From positions 1 to 14,344 of the forward strand of contig CAKTFL010000009.1 of NCBI GenBank assembly GCA_934555855.1: a DNA stretch of 14,344 nt. The letters are read 5' to 3'. Positions 1-7,256 of this stretch are shown here, one piece after another. The translations under genes and the position numbers were made by a program. Every line of letters begins with the position of its first letter. The first letter of the stretch is position 1. The stretch is from an uncultured Sphingomonas sp. (GTDB lineage: Bacteria; Pseudomonadota; Alphaproteobacteria; Sphingomonadales; Sphingomonadaceae). The notes under the pieces are model-generated. The model saw nothing but the letters and a program-made list of their open reading frames with translations, was not told the DNA's origin and did not search any database.

Positions 1-825
1 GTGTTCGAGCATCGCGTCGTAATGCTCTGCAACCGTGTTATATTGATCGTCGAGATCGGGATCGGGCAATCGCTCGCCGGTCATGAACCAGGTCATGACC
101 TGCCCGAGCAGCCAGGGCCTGCCATAGGCACCCCGCCCGATCATCACGCCATCTGCACCCGACTGGTCCAGGGCCGCCACCGCGTCATCGATCGAACAGA
201 TATCGCCATTCGCGATCACTGGGACCGTCACCGCGTCCTTCACTTGCCGGATGAAAGCCCAGTCGGCGCTGCCCTTGTACATCTGATTGCGCGTGCGGCC
301 GTGGACGGTGATCATCTTCACGCCCAGATCCTCGGCGATCCTTGCGAGTTCGGGCGCGTTCAGGCTGTCGTGACACCAGCCCATCCGCATCTTAAGCGTC
401 ACCGGCACTGACACGGCCTTGACGGTGGCGTGGATGATCTCCGACGCCAACTTCAGGTCGCGCATCAAGGCGGAGCCCGCGTCGCCATTGGTGACCTTGC
501 GAACCGGACAGCCCATGTTGATATCGATGATCGCCGCGCCGCGATCCTCGTTCAGCTTCGCTGCTTCGCCCATCTCGCGGGGCGTACAGCCGACCAGCTG
601 CATCGACACAGGCTCCTCCACGGGGTCCCAAGCCGCCTTTTGCAACGACTGGCGCGTGTCGCGGATCGCCGCCTGGCTCGCGATCATCTCCGTCACGTTA
701 AGGCCGGAGCCGTAGCGGCGCACCAGCGTGCGGAATGGCCGGTCGGTGACGCCGGTCATGGGCGCCAGCACGACGGGTACGTCGATCCGTACCGGACCGA
801 CCTGAATGGGAGACAAATTGCGCAT
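1..825 (-). CDS. dusB: tRNA-dihydrouridine synthase B (NifR3 family), 3' end cut off
   Basis: This gene encodes an FMN-dependent enzyme that uses NADPH to reduce uridines to dihydrouridine in the tRNA D-loop region. I translated 275 codons from an ATG at 825 to the window edge with no stop. The N-terminal barrel shows [13 protein letters not shown] (residues 20-32), the family motif NMGCPVRKV with the catalytic cysteine at C106, K145 and R147 in LKMRMGW, HGRTR (175-179), ANGDI (205-209) and [13 protein letters not shown] (226-238). Family members are about 320-340 residues, so roughly 50 residues lie outside the window. In many alphaproteobacteria this gene (called nifR3) precedes ntrB-ntrC; that neighbourhood would be to the left and cannot be seen here. 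Family assignment is firm. The DusB subtype is favoured over DusA or DusC because of the NifR3-like motifs. Confidence 0.93.
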   Translation of the reverse strand, partial: MRNLSPIQVGPVRIDVPVVLAPMTGVTDRPFRTLVRRYGSGLNVTEMIASQAAIRDTRQSLQKAAWDPVEEPVSMQLVGCTPREMGEAAKLNEDRGAAIIDINMGCPVRKVTNGDAGSALMRDLKLASEIIHATVKAVSVPVTLKMRMGWCHDSLNAPELARIAEDLGVKMITVHGRTRNQMYKGSADWAFIRQVKDAVTVPVIANGDICSIDDAVAALDQSGADGVMIGRGAYGRPWLLGQVMTWFMTGERLPDPDLDDQYNTVAEHYDAMLEH

Positions 826-845
826 GGTGCCTGAAAAACGGGCAG

Positions 846-874
846 TCTATAGCCGAGGTGATGATCGCCGGCAA
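846..874 (-). promoter_or_regulatory. Candidate sigma70-type promoter for dusB
   Basis: On the minus strand a TTGCCG -35 (869-874) is followed by a 17-base spacer and a TATAGA -10 (846-851). This would start transcription about 15 bases upstream of the dusB ATG. The hexamers match the consensus in 3 and 4 of 6 positions with ideal spacing. The call rests on pattern only. Confidence 0.35.
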
Positions 875-895
875 GGCTAGCGGCGCGACCCGCCA

Positions 896-907
896 CGCGC
901 TAGCGCG
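896..907. repeat. 12-base perfect palindrome just before ispDF
   Basis: CGCGCTAGCGCG is its own reverse complement and ends two bases before the first ispDF ATG. It occupies the place where a Shine-Dalgarno site would sit. A second GCTAGC lies at 876-881. It could be an operator or a small RNA hairpin, or chance in GC-rich DNA; nothing else shows a function. Confidence 0.5.
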
Positions 908-909
908 AC

Positions 910-2070
910 ATGATGACAGAGCCACGGCGCATGATCGCTCTTCTCGTCGCCGCCGGCAGCGGCAGCCGGGTGGGCGGCACCCTTCCAAAGCAGTTCGTGA
1001 CCCTGGCCGGGCGACCGATGCTGGCCCATGCCTATGACGCGCTGACGTATCACCCCGAGGTGGCTGAAACCGTTGTCGTCGTGGCCGAAGAGCAGGAGCA
1101 GCAACTTGCGAGCTTGTTCGGCGATGTTTGCCGGACCCATGGCGGAGCGACGCGACGAGCCTCGGTGGCGAAGGGGCTCGCCTTGGCCGAGCGGATGGGG
1201 GCGACTCACGTCCTGGTGCACGACGCGGCCCGGCCGCTGGTGCCGGTTGCCGTTATCGACCGCTTGATGGCGGCGCTCGACGGCCATGATGCCGCCATTC
1301 CTGCCCTGCCGGTCGCCGACACGCTTGCCGCAGCCGATGGAGCGGCGTTAGGCGGCACCGTGCCGCGCGGCGGACTGGTGCGTGTGCAGACACCTCAGGC
1401 ATTTCGGCTGACCACCCTGCAACGGGCTCATGCCGCCTGGCCGGAGGACGAGGAGGCCACCGACGACGCTCAGATGGTCCGCCGGCTTGGCGAGGCGGTC
1501 GCCTTGGTGCAGGGCGATCCCATGCTCGAGAAAATCACTCACCCTGAGGACCTTGCCGTTGCTGAAGCGCGTATAGGGGCCGAATACCGCACCGCTACCG
1601 GCTTCGACGTCCACCGCCTGGAAGAGGGTGAAGAATTGTGGCTCGGCGGCGTGCTGATCCCGCATGATCGCGGGCTGTCTGGTCATAGCGACGCCGATGT
1701 CGCGCTGCACGCGCTGACAGATGCCGTGCTCGGCACGATCGCCGCCGGCGATATCGGCACTCATTTCCCGCCGAGTGATCCGCAATGGAGAGGTGCCGAG
1801 TCGGGCCAGTTCTTGCGCCACGCCGCACGCCTGGTCGCAAATCGTGGCGGACGAGTGACTTTCGTGGACCTGACCATCATGTGCGAGGCGCCCAAGATCG
1901 GCCCGCACAGGGCCGCGATGATCGCTCGTATCGCCGAACTGCTCGACCTCACGCCCGACCGGGTCAGCGTCAAGGCGACCACGACCGAGCGTCTGGGCTT
2001 TACCGGCCGTGGCGAGGGCATTGCGGCACAGGCAGCGGCGACGGCGCGGTTTGGAGGTGCGGTGCGATGA
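910..2070 (+). CDS. ispDF: Bifunctional MEP-pathway enzyme IspD-IspF
   Basis: This fused enzyme carries out two non-consecutive steps of the methylerythritol phosphate pathway to isoprenoids. IspD is 2-C-methyl-D-erythritol 4-phosphate cytidylyltransferase; IspF is 2-C-methyl-D-erythritol 2,4-cyclodiphosphate synthase. The IspD half (about residues 8-225) has the nucleotide-binding AAGSGSRVGG...PKQF (14-29), VLVHDAARPLV (101-111) and TPQAF (161-165). The IspF half (about 227-386) has the metal ligands D233 and H235 in GFDVHR and H267, then GDIGTHFPPSDP (280-291) and ATTTERLGFTGRGEG (356-370). At 386 residues it is full length, and no active-site residue is missing. Such fusions are typical of alphaproteobacteria. 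There is no clear Shine-Dalgarno site before the ATG at 910; ATG 913 or 931 are alternative starts, all upstream of the conserved fold. It probably heads a three-gene transcript, since the next two genes overlap in series. Confidence 0.96.
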   Translation: MMTEPRRMIALLVAAGSGSRVGGTLPKQFVTLAGRPMLAHAYDALTYHPEVAETVVVVAEEQEQQLASLFGDVCRTHGGATRRASVAKGLALAERMGATHVLVHDAARPLVPVAVIDRLMAALDGHDAAIPALPVADTLAAADGAALGGTVPRGGLVRVQTPQAFRLTTLQRAHAAWPEDEEATDDAQMVRRLGEAVALVQGDPMLEKITHPEDLAVAEARIGAEYRTATGFDVHRLEEGEELWLGGVLIPHDRGLSGHSDADVALHALTDAVLGTIAAGDIGTHFPPSDPQWRGAESGQFLRHAARLVANRGGRVTFVDLTIMCEAPKIGPHRAAMIARIAELLDLTPDRVSVKATTTERLGFTGRGEGIAAQAAATARFGGAVR

Positions 2071-2603
2071 AGGCCGGCATTCGATTGGTGGCCACCGTAA
2101 TGGCGCTCACATTCGGCACTACGCCTGCCGCCGCCCAAGCCGCCTGTCTGACCGCGCCCGAAGCCGAAAGCATCACGCTGGTCGCGATGCCCGACCTGCT
2201 GCGCCAGACGGGACTGGTTTGCGCTTCCCGCCTGCCCTCTACCAGCCTGTTGCGGGGTACCGACGGACCGTTCCTGGTGAAATATGACGCCGCCGCGGAC
2301 AGTGCCTGGCCTGCCGCACGTGCCGCCATCGTCAAGCTCAGCTTGCCGGAAGTCGAGGCGCTGCTGGAGTCGAGTTACGCTCGCCCCCTTCTTACATCGC
2401 TGCTCGTGCCGCTGCTGGTCGGGCGAATCAACCCGGCCGATTGCGGCACGCTCGATCGCCTGATCAGCCAGCTGTCGCCGCTTCCCGCCCGCAATCTTGC
2501 GGGTGCGGTCGTGACCGCGCTGCAATACGCCAATGCTGAAAAGGCGAAGGGCAAGGCGATCAAAGTGCCTGCCCTGCCACTATGTCGGGAGCCGACGCCA
2601 TGA
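2067..2603 (+). CDS. Secreted protein of unknown function with four mature cysteines
   Basis: I do not recognise this 178-residue protein. The start at 2067 is chosen because its ATG overlaps the ispDF stop (ATGA) and a strong GGAGG lies at 2053-2057, nine bases upstream. Residues 1-25 form a Sec signal peptide: R6 and a hydrophobic stretch, ending in a PAAAQA-type cleavage site. The mature chain is about 153 residues, mostly helical-looking, with cysteines at 27, 52, 126 and 173, which could form two disulfides in the periplasm. There are no membrane segments beyond the signal and no catalytic motif I can name. It overlaps cinA downstream by four bases, so it is probably cotranslated with ispDF and cinA. 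The coding call is firm from the signal peptide, overlaps and ribosome site; the function is unknown. Confidence 0.85.
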   Translation: MKAGIRLVATVMALTFGTTPAAAQAACLTAPEAESITLVAMPDLLRQTGLVCASRLPSTSLLRGTDGPFLVKYDAAADSAWPAARAAIVKLSLPEVEALLESSYARPLLTSLLVPLLVGRINPADCGTLDRLISQLSPLPARNLAGAVVTALQYANAEKAKGKAIKVPALPLCREPTP

Positions 2604-3127
2604 GTTGCGATACCCTGCTGCCCCATGAATTGGTCGAGGCTGCCCAGCGCGTGGTTGACGCTAATCGCGAGGTGGGACGTCGCATCGCCGTTGCCGAGAG
2701 CTGCACCGGCGGCCTGGTCTCGGCGGCGTTGACGGAAATTGCCGGATCATCCGACGTGTTCGAGGCAGGCTACATAACTTACTCGAATGACGCCAAGATC
2801 GGGATGTTGAAGGTCAGCAACGACGTGCTGGAAACGTTCGGCGCCGTGTCGGTCGCCACCGCCTGGAGCATGGCGCAGGGCGCGCTCGCGCAGAGCGGAG
2901 CCGACCTGGCCGTAGCGATCACCGGCGTCGCTGGTCCTGGCGGCGGATCGATCAGGAAGCCGGTCGGGACCGTCGTGTTCGCGCGGGCGGACAAAGGCGC
3001 CGATCCGGCAGATGTTCATGCCGACCGCAAGCTGTTCGCGGATACCGGGCGGGGCGGAGTCCGACTTCAGGCAGCGTTGTGCGCGCTGGAACTGCTGATG
3101 CCGGATGCGCCCCCGCCCGCGCCGTAA
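2600..3127 (+). CDS. CinA C-terminal-type nicotinamide-nucleotide amidase
   Basis: This protein matches the C-terminal domain of CinA (PncC type), which deamidates nicotinamide mononucleotide to nicotinate mononucleotide in pyridine-nucleotide salvage. It is a stand-alone domain of 175 residues without the N-terminal molybdopterin-binding-like domain of full CinA. Visible motifs are VAESCTGGLVS (31-41) with the probable nucleophile S34, YSNDAKIGML with K66, AITGVAGPGGGS (106-117) and KPVGTV (120-125). The ATG at 2600 is preferred over one at 2582 because it overlaps the upstream stop and has GGGAG at 2587-2591 with eight bases of spacing. The Pro/Ala-rich C-terminus lies in the 61 bases overlapped by the convergent ratA. 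The amidase activity is inferred from the family. Confidence 0.9.
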   Translation: MSCDTLLPHELVEAAQRVVDANREVGRRIAVAESCTGGLVSAALTEIAGSSDVFEAGYITYSNDAKIGMLKVSNDVLETFGAVSVATAWSMAQGALAQSGADLAVAITGVAGPGGGSIRKPVGTVVFARADKGADPADVHADRKLFADTGRGGVRLQAALCALELLMPDAPPPAP

Positions 3128-3546
3128 AGCTGGGCGGCTCGCGTTTCGAAAGCGCCGATCATCTTGCGTAATGCGACGCCGAACACCTGACCGGCGAGCA
3201 TCTCGAACACCCGGTTCTTGAACGCAAAATCGACCGAGAAGTCGACCGCGCAGCCGCCCGGTTCGTCGCGAAATACCCAGTCATTGTTGAGGAACTTCAA
3301 GGGGCCGTCGACATATTCGACATGGATATAGCCCGGACGCTCCTTTTCGACCTTCGACGTGAAGGTCTCACGCAGCCCCTTGAAGCCTACGATCATGTCG
3401 GCGACCGTCTCAGTCGGCCCGTCGCGCCGCACCCGCATGGCAGTGACCCAAGGCAGGAACTCCGGGTAGCGCTTCACATCGGCGACCAGGTCGAACATCT
3501 GCGCCGCCGAATAGGGCAGATGGCGCGTCTCCGCGTGTTTAGGCAT
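3067..3546 (-). CDS. RatA/COQ10-family START-fold protein
   Basis: A 159-residue protein of the polyketide-cyclase/START-like family that includes mitochondrial Coq10 and E. coli RatA. Alphaproteobacterial members are usually described as coenzyme Q-binding proteins that help quinone function. E. coli RatA was described as a ribosome-association toxin, so the toxin label should not be assumed here. The family pattern is clear: [24 protein letters not shown] (10-33), [13 protein letters not shown] (54-66), [12 protein letters not shown] (81-92) and the C-terminal helix [21 protein letters not shown] (122-142). The start at 3546 overlaps the lipA stop by eight bases and begins just ahead of the conserved fold. 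The last 17 or so residues are a Gly/Ser/Ala tail encoded opposite the end of cinA. The lipA-ratA pairing is common in alphaproteobacteria. Confidence 0.9.
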   Translation of the reverse strand: MPKHAETRHLPYSAAQMFDLVADVKRYPEFLPWVTAMRVRRDGPTETVADMIVGFKGLRETFTSKVEKERPGYIHVEYVDGPLKFLNNDWVFRDEPGGCAVDFSVDFAFKNRVFEMLAGQVFGVALRKMIGAFETRAAQLYGAGGGASGISSSSAHNAA

Positions 3547-4495
3547 GGCCCGGCACCACCCTGGCCTGCCCCGCTCCGACCCGGCCCAGCTTCGCCTCGC
3601 GTGCCGCGCGAAGCCGCGCAAAATCATCCCCGGCATGATAGCTGGAACGGGTGAGCGGCGAACTAGCCACCAACAGGAAACCCTTCGCCCGCGCAATCCC
3701 GGCATAGGCGTCGAACGCCTTGGGCGTCACGAACTCGGCGACCTTCGCGTGGCGCGGAGTCGGTTGCAGATACTGGCCCATGGTCAGGAAATCGATGTTC
3801 GCGGAGCGCATGTCATCCATCACCTGATGAACCTCCAGCCGCTCCTCGCCCAGCCCCACCATGATCCCCGACTTGGTGAAGATCGACGGATCAATTTTCT
3901 TGACGCTCTCCAGCAAGCGCAACGACGCATAATATCGCGCGCCCGGCCGAATGGTCGGATACAGCCGGGGCACCGTTTCCAGATTGTGATTATACACGTC
4001 TGGACGGGCCGCGACGATTGCCTCGACCGCTGCCTCATGCTTGTTGCGGAAGTCAGGCGTGAGAATTTCGATCGTCGTTTGCGGAGTGGTGCGACGAATG
4101 GCTTCGATCACCTTCACGAACTGCTTCGCGCCGCCATCGGGCAGGTCGTCGCGGTCCACGGACGTGACCACGATATGAGCCAGCCCCATCTGCGCCGCCG
4201 CATCAGCGACGTTCTGCGGCTCCATCAGGTCGACTGCGCGCGGCATCCCGGTTTTCACGTTGCAGAACGCGCAGGCACGCGTGCACGTGTCGCCCAGGAT
4301 CATTACGGTCGCGTGCTTCTTCGTCCAGCACTCGCCGATATTGGGGCAAGCCGCTTCCTCGCATACGGTGGTGAGGCTCTTGGAGCGCATCAACGCGCGG
4401 GTCGCGGCAAAGCCCTCGCTGGTGGGAGCCTTTACCCGGATCCAGTCAGGCTTGCGTTGCCGCGAGGGAGCCGGGAGCGGGGTCATGTCGTTCAT
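3539..4495 (-). CDS. lipA: Lipoyl synthase
   Basis: A radical-SAM enzyme that inserts two sulfurs into protein-bound octanoyl groups to make lipoyl cofactors for pyruvate and 2-oxoglutarate dehydrogenases and the glycine cleavage system. The 318-residue product has both iron-sulfur motifs. The auxiliary cluster, which is consumed as the sulfur source, is CX4CX5C at C45, C50 and C56. The radical-SAM cluster is CX3CX2C at C71, C75 and C78. The C-terminal RSSYHA (283-288) supplies the conserved serine that ligates the auxiliary cluster. I chose the ATG at 4495 (MNDMTPLP); 4486 is a possible alternative. An in-frame reading to 4531 adds 12 residues unlike the family and would intrude into the divergent promoter region. 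ratA follows with an eight-base overlap, so the pair is one transcript. Confidence 0.96.
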   Translation of the reverse strand: MNDMTPLPAPSRQRKPDWIRVKAPTSEGFAATRALMRSKSLTTVCEEAACPNIGECWTKKHATVMILGDTCTRACAFCNVKTGMPRAVDLMEPQNVADAAAQMGLAHIVVTSVDRDDLPDGGAKQFVKVIEAIRRTTPQTTIEILTPDFRNKHEAAVEAIVAARPDVYNHNLETVPRLYPTIRPGARYYASLRLLESVKKIDPSIFTKSGIMVGLGEERLEVHQVMDDMRSANIDFLTMGQYLQPTPRHAKVAEFVTPKAFDAYAGIARAKGFLLVASSPLTRSSYHAGDDFARLRAAREAKLGRVGAGQARVVPGHA

Positions 4496-4502
4496 GACCC
4501 GG

Positions 4503-4531
4503 CAGATAGCGTTTACTTCCGTCCGAAACAA
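4503..4531 (-). promoter_or_regulatory. Possible lipA promoter
   Basis: On the minus strand, TTGTTT (4526-4531) and TATCTG (4503-4508) are separated by 17 bases in the 53-base gap between lipA and the carbonic anhydrase gene. Each hexamer matches the sigma70 consensus in only three positions, and transcription would begin very close to the lipA ATG. Weak call. Confidence 0.2.
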
Positions 4532-4548
4532 CGAAGGGCTTTTGTGAA

Positions 4549-5178
4549 ATGAGAAAGTTCGCCGACCTTATCGAAGGCTATTACCGGTTCCGCGGCAACG
4601 AATGGATCGAGGAGCGTGAACGCTGGGGCAAGCTGGCCGAGGGGCAGGAGCCCAAAGTGATGGTGATCGCCTGCTCCGACAGCCGCGTAGACCCGGCAAC
4701 GATCTTCGGCACCGTGCCGGGCGAGGTTTTCGTGGTCCGCAACGTGGCGGCGCTGGTGCCGCCGTTCGACCCGTCGGGTGGCCTGCACGGCGTTTCGGCG
4801 GCGATCGAGTTTGCGGTAACGAGCCTTCAGGTCGAAGAAATCGTGGTGCTCGGCCATGGCCAGTGCGGCGGCGTCAAGGCGTCGCTGTCGGGTGCGCTGA
4901 AGGAAGCCAAGCCCGGCGAGGGCGGCTTCGTCGCCGAGTGGATCGAGCTGCTGGAAGGCGCGCGTGAGAAGGTGGTGAACGAACAGGGTACTGGTCCGGA
5001 AGGACAGAAGGCGCTGGAGCAAGAAGGCGTGAAGGTCTCGATCGCGAACCTGAAAACCTTCCCCTTCGTCAGGGAGCGGCTGGAGTCCGGCCAGCTGACG
5101 CTGCACGGCGCGGTTTTCGCGATCCGGGATGGGAAACTGAACGTCCTTCAGGACGATGGTCGCTACGAAGCGGCATGA
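4549..5178 (+). CDS. Beta-class carbonic anhydrase
   Basis: A zinc enzyme that interconverts carbon dioxide and bicarbonate in the cytoplasm, supplying bicarbonate for carboxylases and helping pH balance. The 209-residue length is normal for bacterial beta-class enzymes. The zinc ligands C42, H103 and C106 are present, in ACSDSRVDP (41-49) and LGHGQCGG (101-108). The catalytic D44/R46 dyad and the [27 protein letters not shown] block (64-90) are also intact. The ATG at 4549 is preceded by GAAGGG at 4533-4538, about ten bases upstream. The gene is divergent from lipA across 53 bases and appears monocistronic, ending at a strong hairpin. Confidence 0.95.
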   Translation: MRKFADLIEGYYRFRGNEWIEERERWGKLAEGQEPKVMVIACSDSRVDPATIFGTVPGEVFVVRNVAALVPPFDPSGGLHGVSAAIEFAVTSLQVEEIVVLGHGQCGGVKASLSGALKEAKPGEGGFVAEWIELLEGAREKVVNEQGTGPEGQKALEQEGVKVSIANLKTFPFVRERLESGQLTLHGAVFAIRDGKLNVLQDDGRYEAA

Positions 5179-5184
5179 TCGACA

Positions 5185-5223
5185 GGGGCGATCGCTCCGC
5201 CGGCGTGGCGGGGCGATCGTCCC
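5185..5223. terminator. Strong hairpin between convergent carbonic anhydrase and aspS genes
   Basis: Two 17-base arms (5185-5201 and 5207-5223) flank a five-base GGCGT loop. All 17 positions pair in RNA read from the plus strand: 15 Watson-Crick pairs and two G-U wobbles. It starts seven bases after the carbonic anhydrase stop and lies about 30 bases beyond the aspS stop, so it could serve both genes. Neither side carries a U-run, so it may act as a 3'-end stabiliser or need Rho rather than being a classic intrinsic terminator. Confidence 0.6.
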
Positions 5224-5254
5224 ATGATACCGTCCAGTCGAGGGGCGACAGGAC

Positions 5255-7075
5255 CTACCGCGCCGCGTGAGTGCTGACCGTCTCCACGGCATCCTTCTTC
5301 GGCGGCTCGGCGGCAACGCGCACGCTCAGTTCGCGAAGCTGCTTGGCCGAAGCGGGCGCCGGGGCTCCCATCAACAGATCCTCGGCGCGCTGATTCATCG
5401 GAAAGAGGGTGATCTCGCGCAGGTTGTGTGCGCCGCAAAGAAGCATCACGATGCGATCGACGCCAGCGGCCATGCCGCCATGCGGCGGTGCGCCATACTG
5501 GAATGCCCGGTACAGGCCGCCAAAGCGCTCCTCCACGTCAGCCTTGCTGAGCCCGACCAGCTCGAACGCCTTGACCATCAGGTCGGGATGCTGGTTACGG
5601 ATTGAGCCCGACGCGATTTCATAGCCGTTGCAGACCAGGTCGTACTGGAACGCCTTGATCGTCAGCGGATCGCTGTTTTCGAGCGCGTCCAGCCCGCCCT
5701 GCGGCATCGAGAAGGGGTTGTGAGCGAACTCGACGCGCTTCTCCTCCTCGTCCCATTCATAGAAGGGGAAGTCGACGATCCAGCAGAGGCGAAACGCACC
5801 CTGCTCGATCAGACCGAGCTGATCGCCGACCCGGCTGCGGGCGATCCCGGCAAGCTTCGCCGCCTGCTCCGCCTTGCCCGCGGCAAAGAACAGTCCGTCA
5901 TCTGGGCCGAGGCCCAGCGCGTCATAGAGCGCCTCCATGCCCTCTGTGCCGTGGTTCTTGGCGATCGGGCCGCCGAACTCGCCGCCTTTGCGGGTGACAT
6001 AACCAAGGCCGGCATGGCCCTCGCCGCGCGCCCATTCATTCATGTCGTCGAAGAACTTGCGGCTCTTGTCGGCCGTGCCCGGCGCCGGAATCGCGCGCAC
6101 GACGCCGCCCGAGCCGACGATCCGCTCGAACAGGCCGAAGCCGGATGTCGTGAAATGATCGGACACGTCGGTGATGATCAGCGGATTACGCAGATCCGGC
6201 TTGTCGGAGCCGTACTTCAGCATCGCCTCGCTGTACGGGATGCGCGGGAACTCGCCGATCGGGGTTACCGCCTGACCATCGGCAAAGCTTTCGAAGATGC
6301 CGCCGATCACCGGCTCCATGGTTTCCCATACCTCTTCCTGAGTGACGAAGCTCATCTCCAGGTCGAGCTGGTAGAACTCGCCGGGCAGACGATCCGCGCG
6401 CGGATCCTCGTCGCGGAAACAGGGCGCGATCTGGAAGTAGCGGTCGAAGCCGGCGACCATCAGCAGCTGCTTGTACTGTTGCGGCGCCTGAGGAAGCGCG
6501 TAGAACTTGCCGGGATGAATGCGGCTCGGCACCAGGAAGTCGCGCGCACCCTCGGGCGAAGACGCAGTGAGGATCGGCGTCGAATATTCGGTGAAGCCGA
6601 CCGTTTCCATGCGGCGGCGCATCTCCGATATGATCTTCGTCCGGCGCACGATGTTGGCGTGAAGCGTCTCGCGGCGCAGGTCGAGGAAACGGTAGCGTAG
6701 GCGAATGTCCTCCGGATAATCCTGCTCGCCGGCGACCGGCATCGGCAGCTCCTCCGCCGCCGACAGGACGGTGGCGCCGCGGGCGAACACCTCTATGGCG
6801 CCTGTCGGCAGGTTTGGGTTCACCGTCGCGGGTGTCCGCGCCTTCACCACGCCGTCGATGGTGATGACCGACTCGGTGCGGACCGCCTCGAGCACCGGCA
6901 GCGCCGCGGAGTCGCTGTCGGCCACAACCTGAGTGATGCCGTAATGGTCGCGCAGGTCGATGAAGAGCACGCCGCCATGGTCACGCTTGCGATGGACCCA
7001 CCCCGACAGACGGACGGTGTCGCCGACGGACGAGGCGTCGAGCGCGGCGCAATGGTGGGAGCGATAGGCGTGCAT
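5255..7075 (-). CDS. aspS: Aspartyl-tRNA synthetase, probably non-discriminating
   Basis: A class II synthetase that charges tRNA with aspartate. The 606-residue protein has the bacterial layout: an N-terminal anticodon-binding OB fold (about 1-105), a catalytic core interrupted by the bacterial GAD insertion (roughly 290-400), and a C-terminal extension. Visible motifs are RYRFLDLRR (128-136), [12 protein letters not shown] (174-185), motif 2 [24 protein letters not shown] (220-243) and motif 3 GVDRIVMLL (538-546). H33 in RKRDHGG and A83 in TPATVN sit at positions where non-discriminating enzymes carry His and a small residue, while E. coli carries Leu and Lys. That suggests it also makes Asp-tRNA(Asn) for GatCAB. 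The start is taken at 7075 (MHAYRSHHC); an ATG two codons upstream (7081) is equally possible. Confidence 0.96.
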   Translation of the reverse strand: MHAYRSHHCAALDASSVGDTVRLSGWVHRKRDHGGVLFIDLRDHYGITQVVADSDSAALPVLEAVRTESVITIDGVVKARTPATVNPNLPTGAIEVFARGATVLSAAEELPMPVAGEQDYPEDIRLRYRFLDLRRETLHANIVRRTKIISEMRRRMETVGFTEYSTPILTASSPEGARDFLVPSRIHPGKFYALPQAPQQYKQLLMVAGFDRYFQIAPCFRDEDPRADRLPGEFYQLDLEMSFVTQEEVWETMEPVIGGIFESFADGQAVTPIGEFPRIPYSEAMLKYGSDKPDLRNPLIITDVSDHFTTSGFGLFERIVGSGGVVRAIPAPGTADKSRKFFDDMNEWARGEGHAGLGYVTRKGGEFGGPIAKNHGTEGMEALYDALGLGPDDGLFFAAGKAEQAAKLAGIARSRVGDQLGLIEQGAFRLCWIVDFPFYEWDEEEKRVEFAHNPFSMPQGGLDALENSDPLTIKAFQYDLVCNGYEIASGSIRNQHPDLMVKAFELVGLSKADVEERFGGLYRAFQYGAPPHGGMAAGVDRIVMLLCGAHNLREITLFPMNQRAEDLLMGAPAPASAKQLRELSVRVAAEPPKKDAVETVSTHAAR

Positions 7076-7100
7076 GGTCATCCGTCTTTGTTTCCGCCAA

Positions 7101-7181
7101 GTCCGGCAAACGGCCAGGATCCAGGGTCTGAGAGCGAAGCGCCCGCGGGCTCTGGAACCCGCCTGTGCCGGGGTAACGGAC
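7101..7181. repeat. Imperfect palindromic element resembling dispersed intergenic repeats
   Basis: The segment is bounded by GTCCGGCA and TGCCGGGGTAACGGAC. Its outer arms (about 7103-7124 and 7151-7171) are imperfect inverted copies, and its centre holds AGAGC (7131-7135), the perfect palindrome GCCCGCGGGC (7141-7150) and GCTCT (7149-7153). Read on the minus strand it would encode SVTPAQAG, a peptide signature often produced by REP-like intergenic palindromes in sphingomonads and other proteobacteria. It ends about 25 bases before aspS, so it would fold in that gene's leader. Only one copy is in the window, so repetition is inferred. Confidence 0.5.
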
Positions 7182-7256
7182 TTATTGCTGAACAACGCCG
7201 CCCTCCCCTCCCACAACCCCTTTTGTCAACCCGCGCGGTGGCGCTAAGGCGGGACG

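Noticed and set aside
2582..2599. Earlier cinA start adding six residues
   Set aside because: The start at 2600 has a well-spaced GGGAG and a four-base overlap with the upstream stop; 2582 has neither.
3067..3546. Reading ratA as half of a toxin-antitoxin system
   Set aside because: There is no antitoxin (RatB-like) gene beside it, and the lipA linkage and COQ10/START fold point to a quinone-related housekeeping role.
3545..4552. Long plus-strand open frame opposite lipA and ratA (335 codons)
   Set aside because: It is fully antisense to lipA with its complete iron-sulfur motifs; the translation is Arg/His-rich with no recognisable domain, typical of a shadow frame in GC-rich DNA.
5720..6700. 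Plus-strand open frame of 326 codons inside aspS
   Set aside because: It lies opposite the catalytic core of a clearly intact aspS and has no family motif or ribosome site.
7076..7216. N-terminal extension of aspS to a start at 7216
   Set aside because: The extra residues come from the palindromic element and do not resemble any synthetase; the family begins at MHAYR.
7224..7229. Perfect TTGACA -35 on the minus strand upstream of aspS
   Set aside because: No -10-like hexamer lies 16-18 bases downstream; the sequence there is a G-rich tract, so I do not call a promoter.
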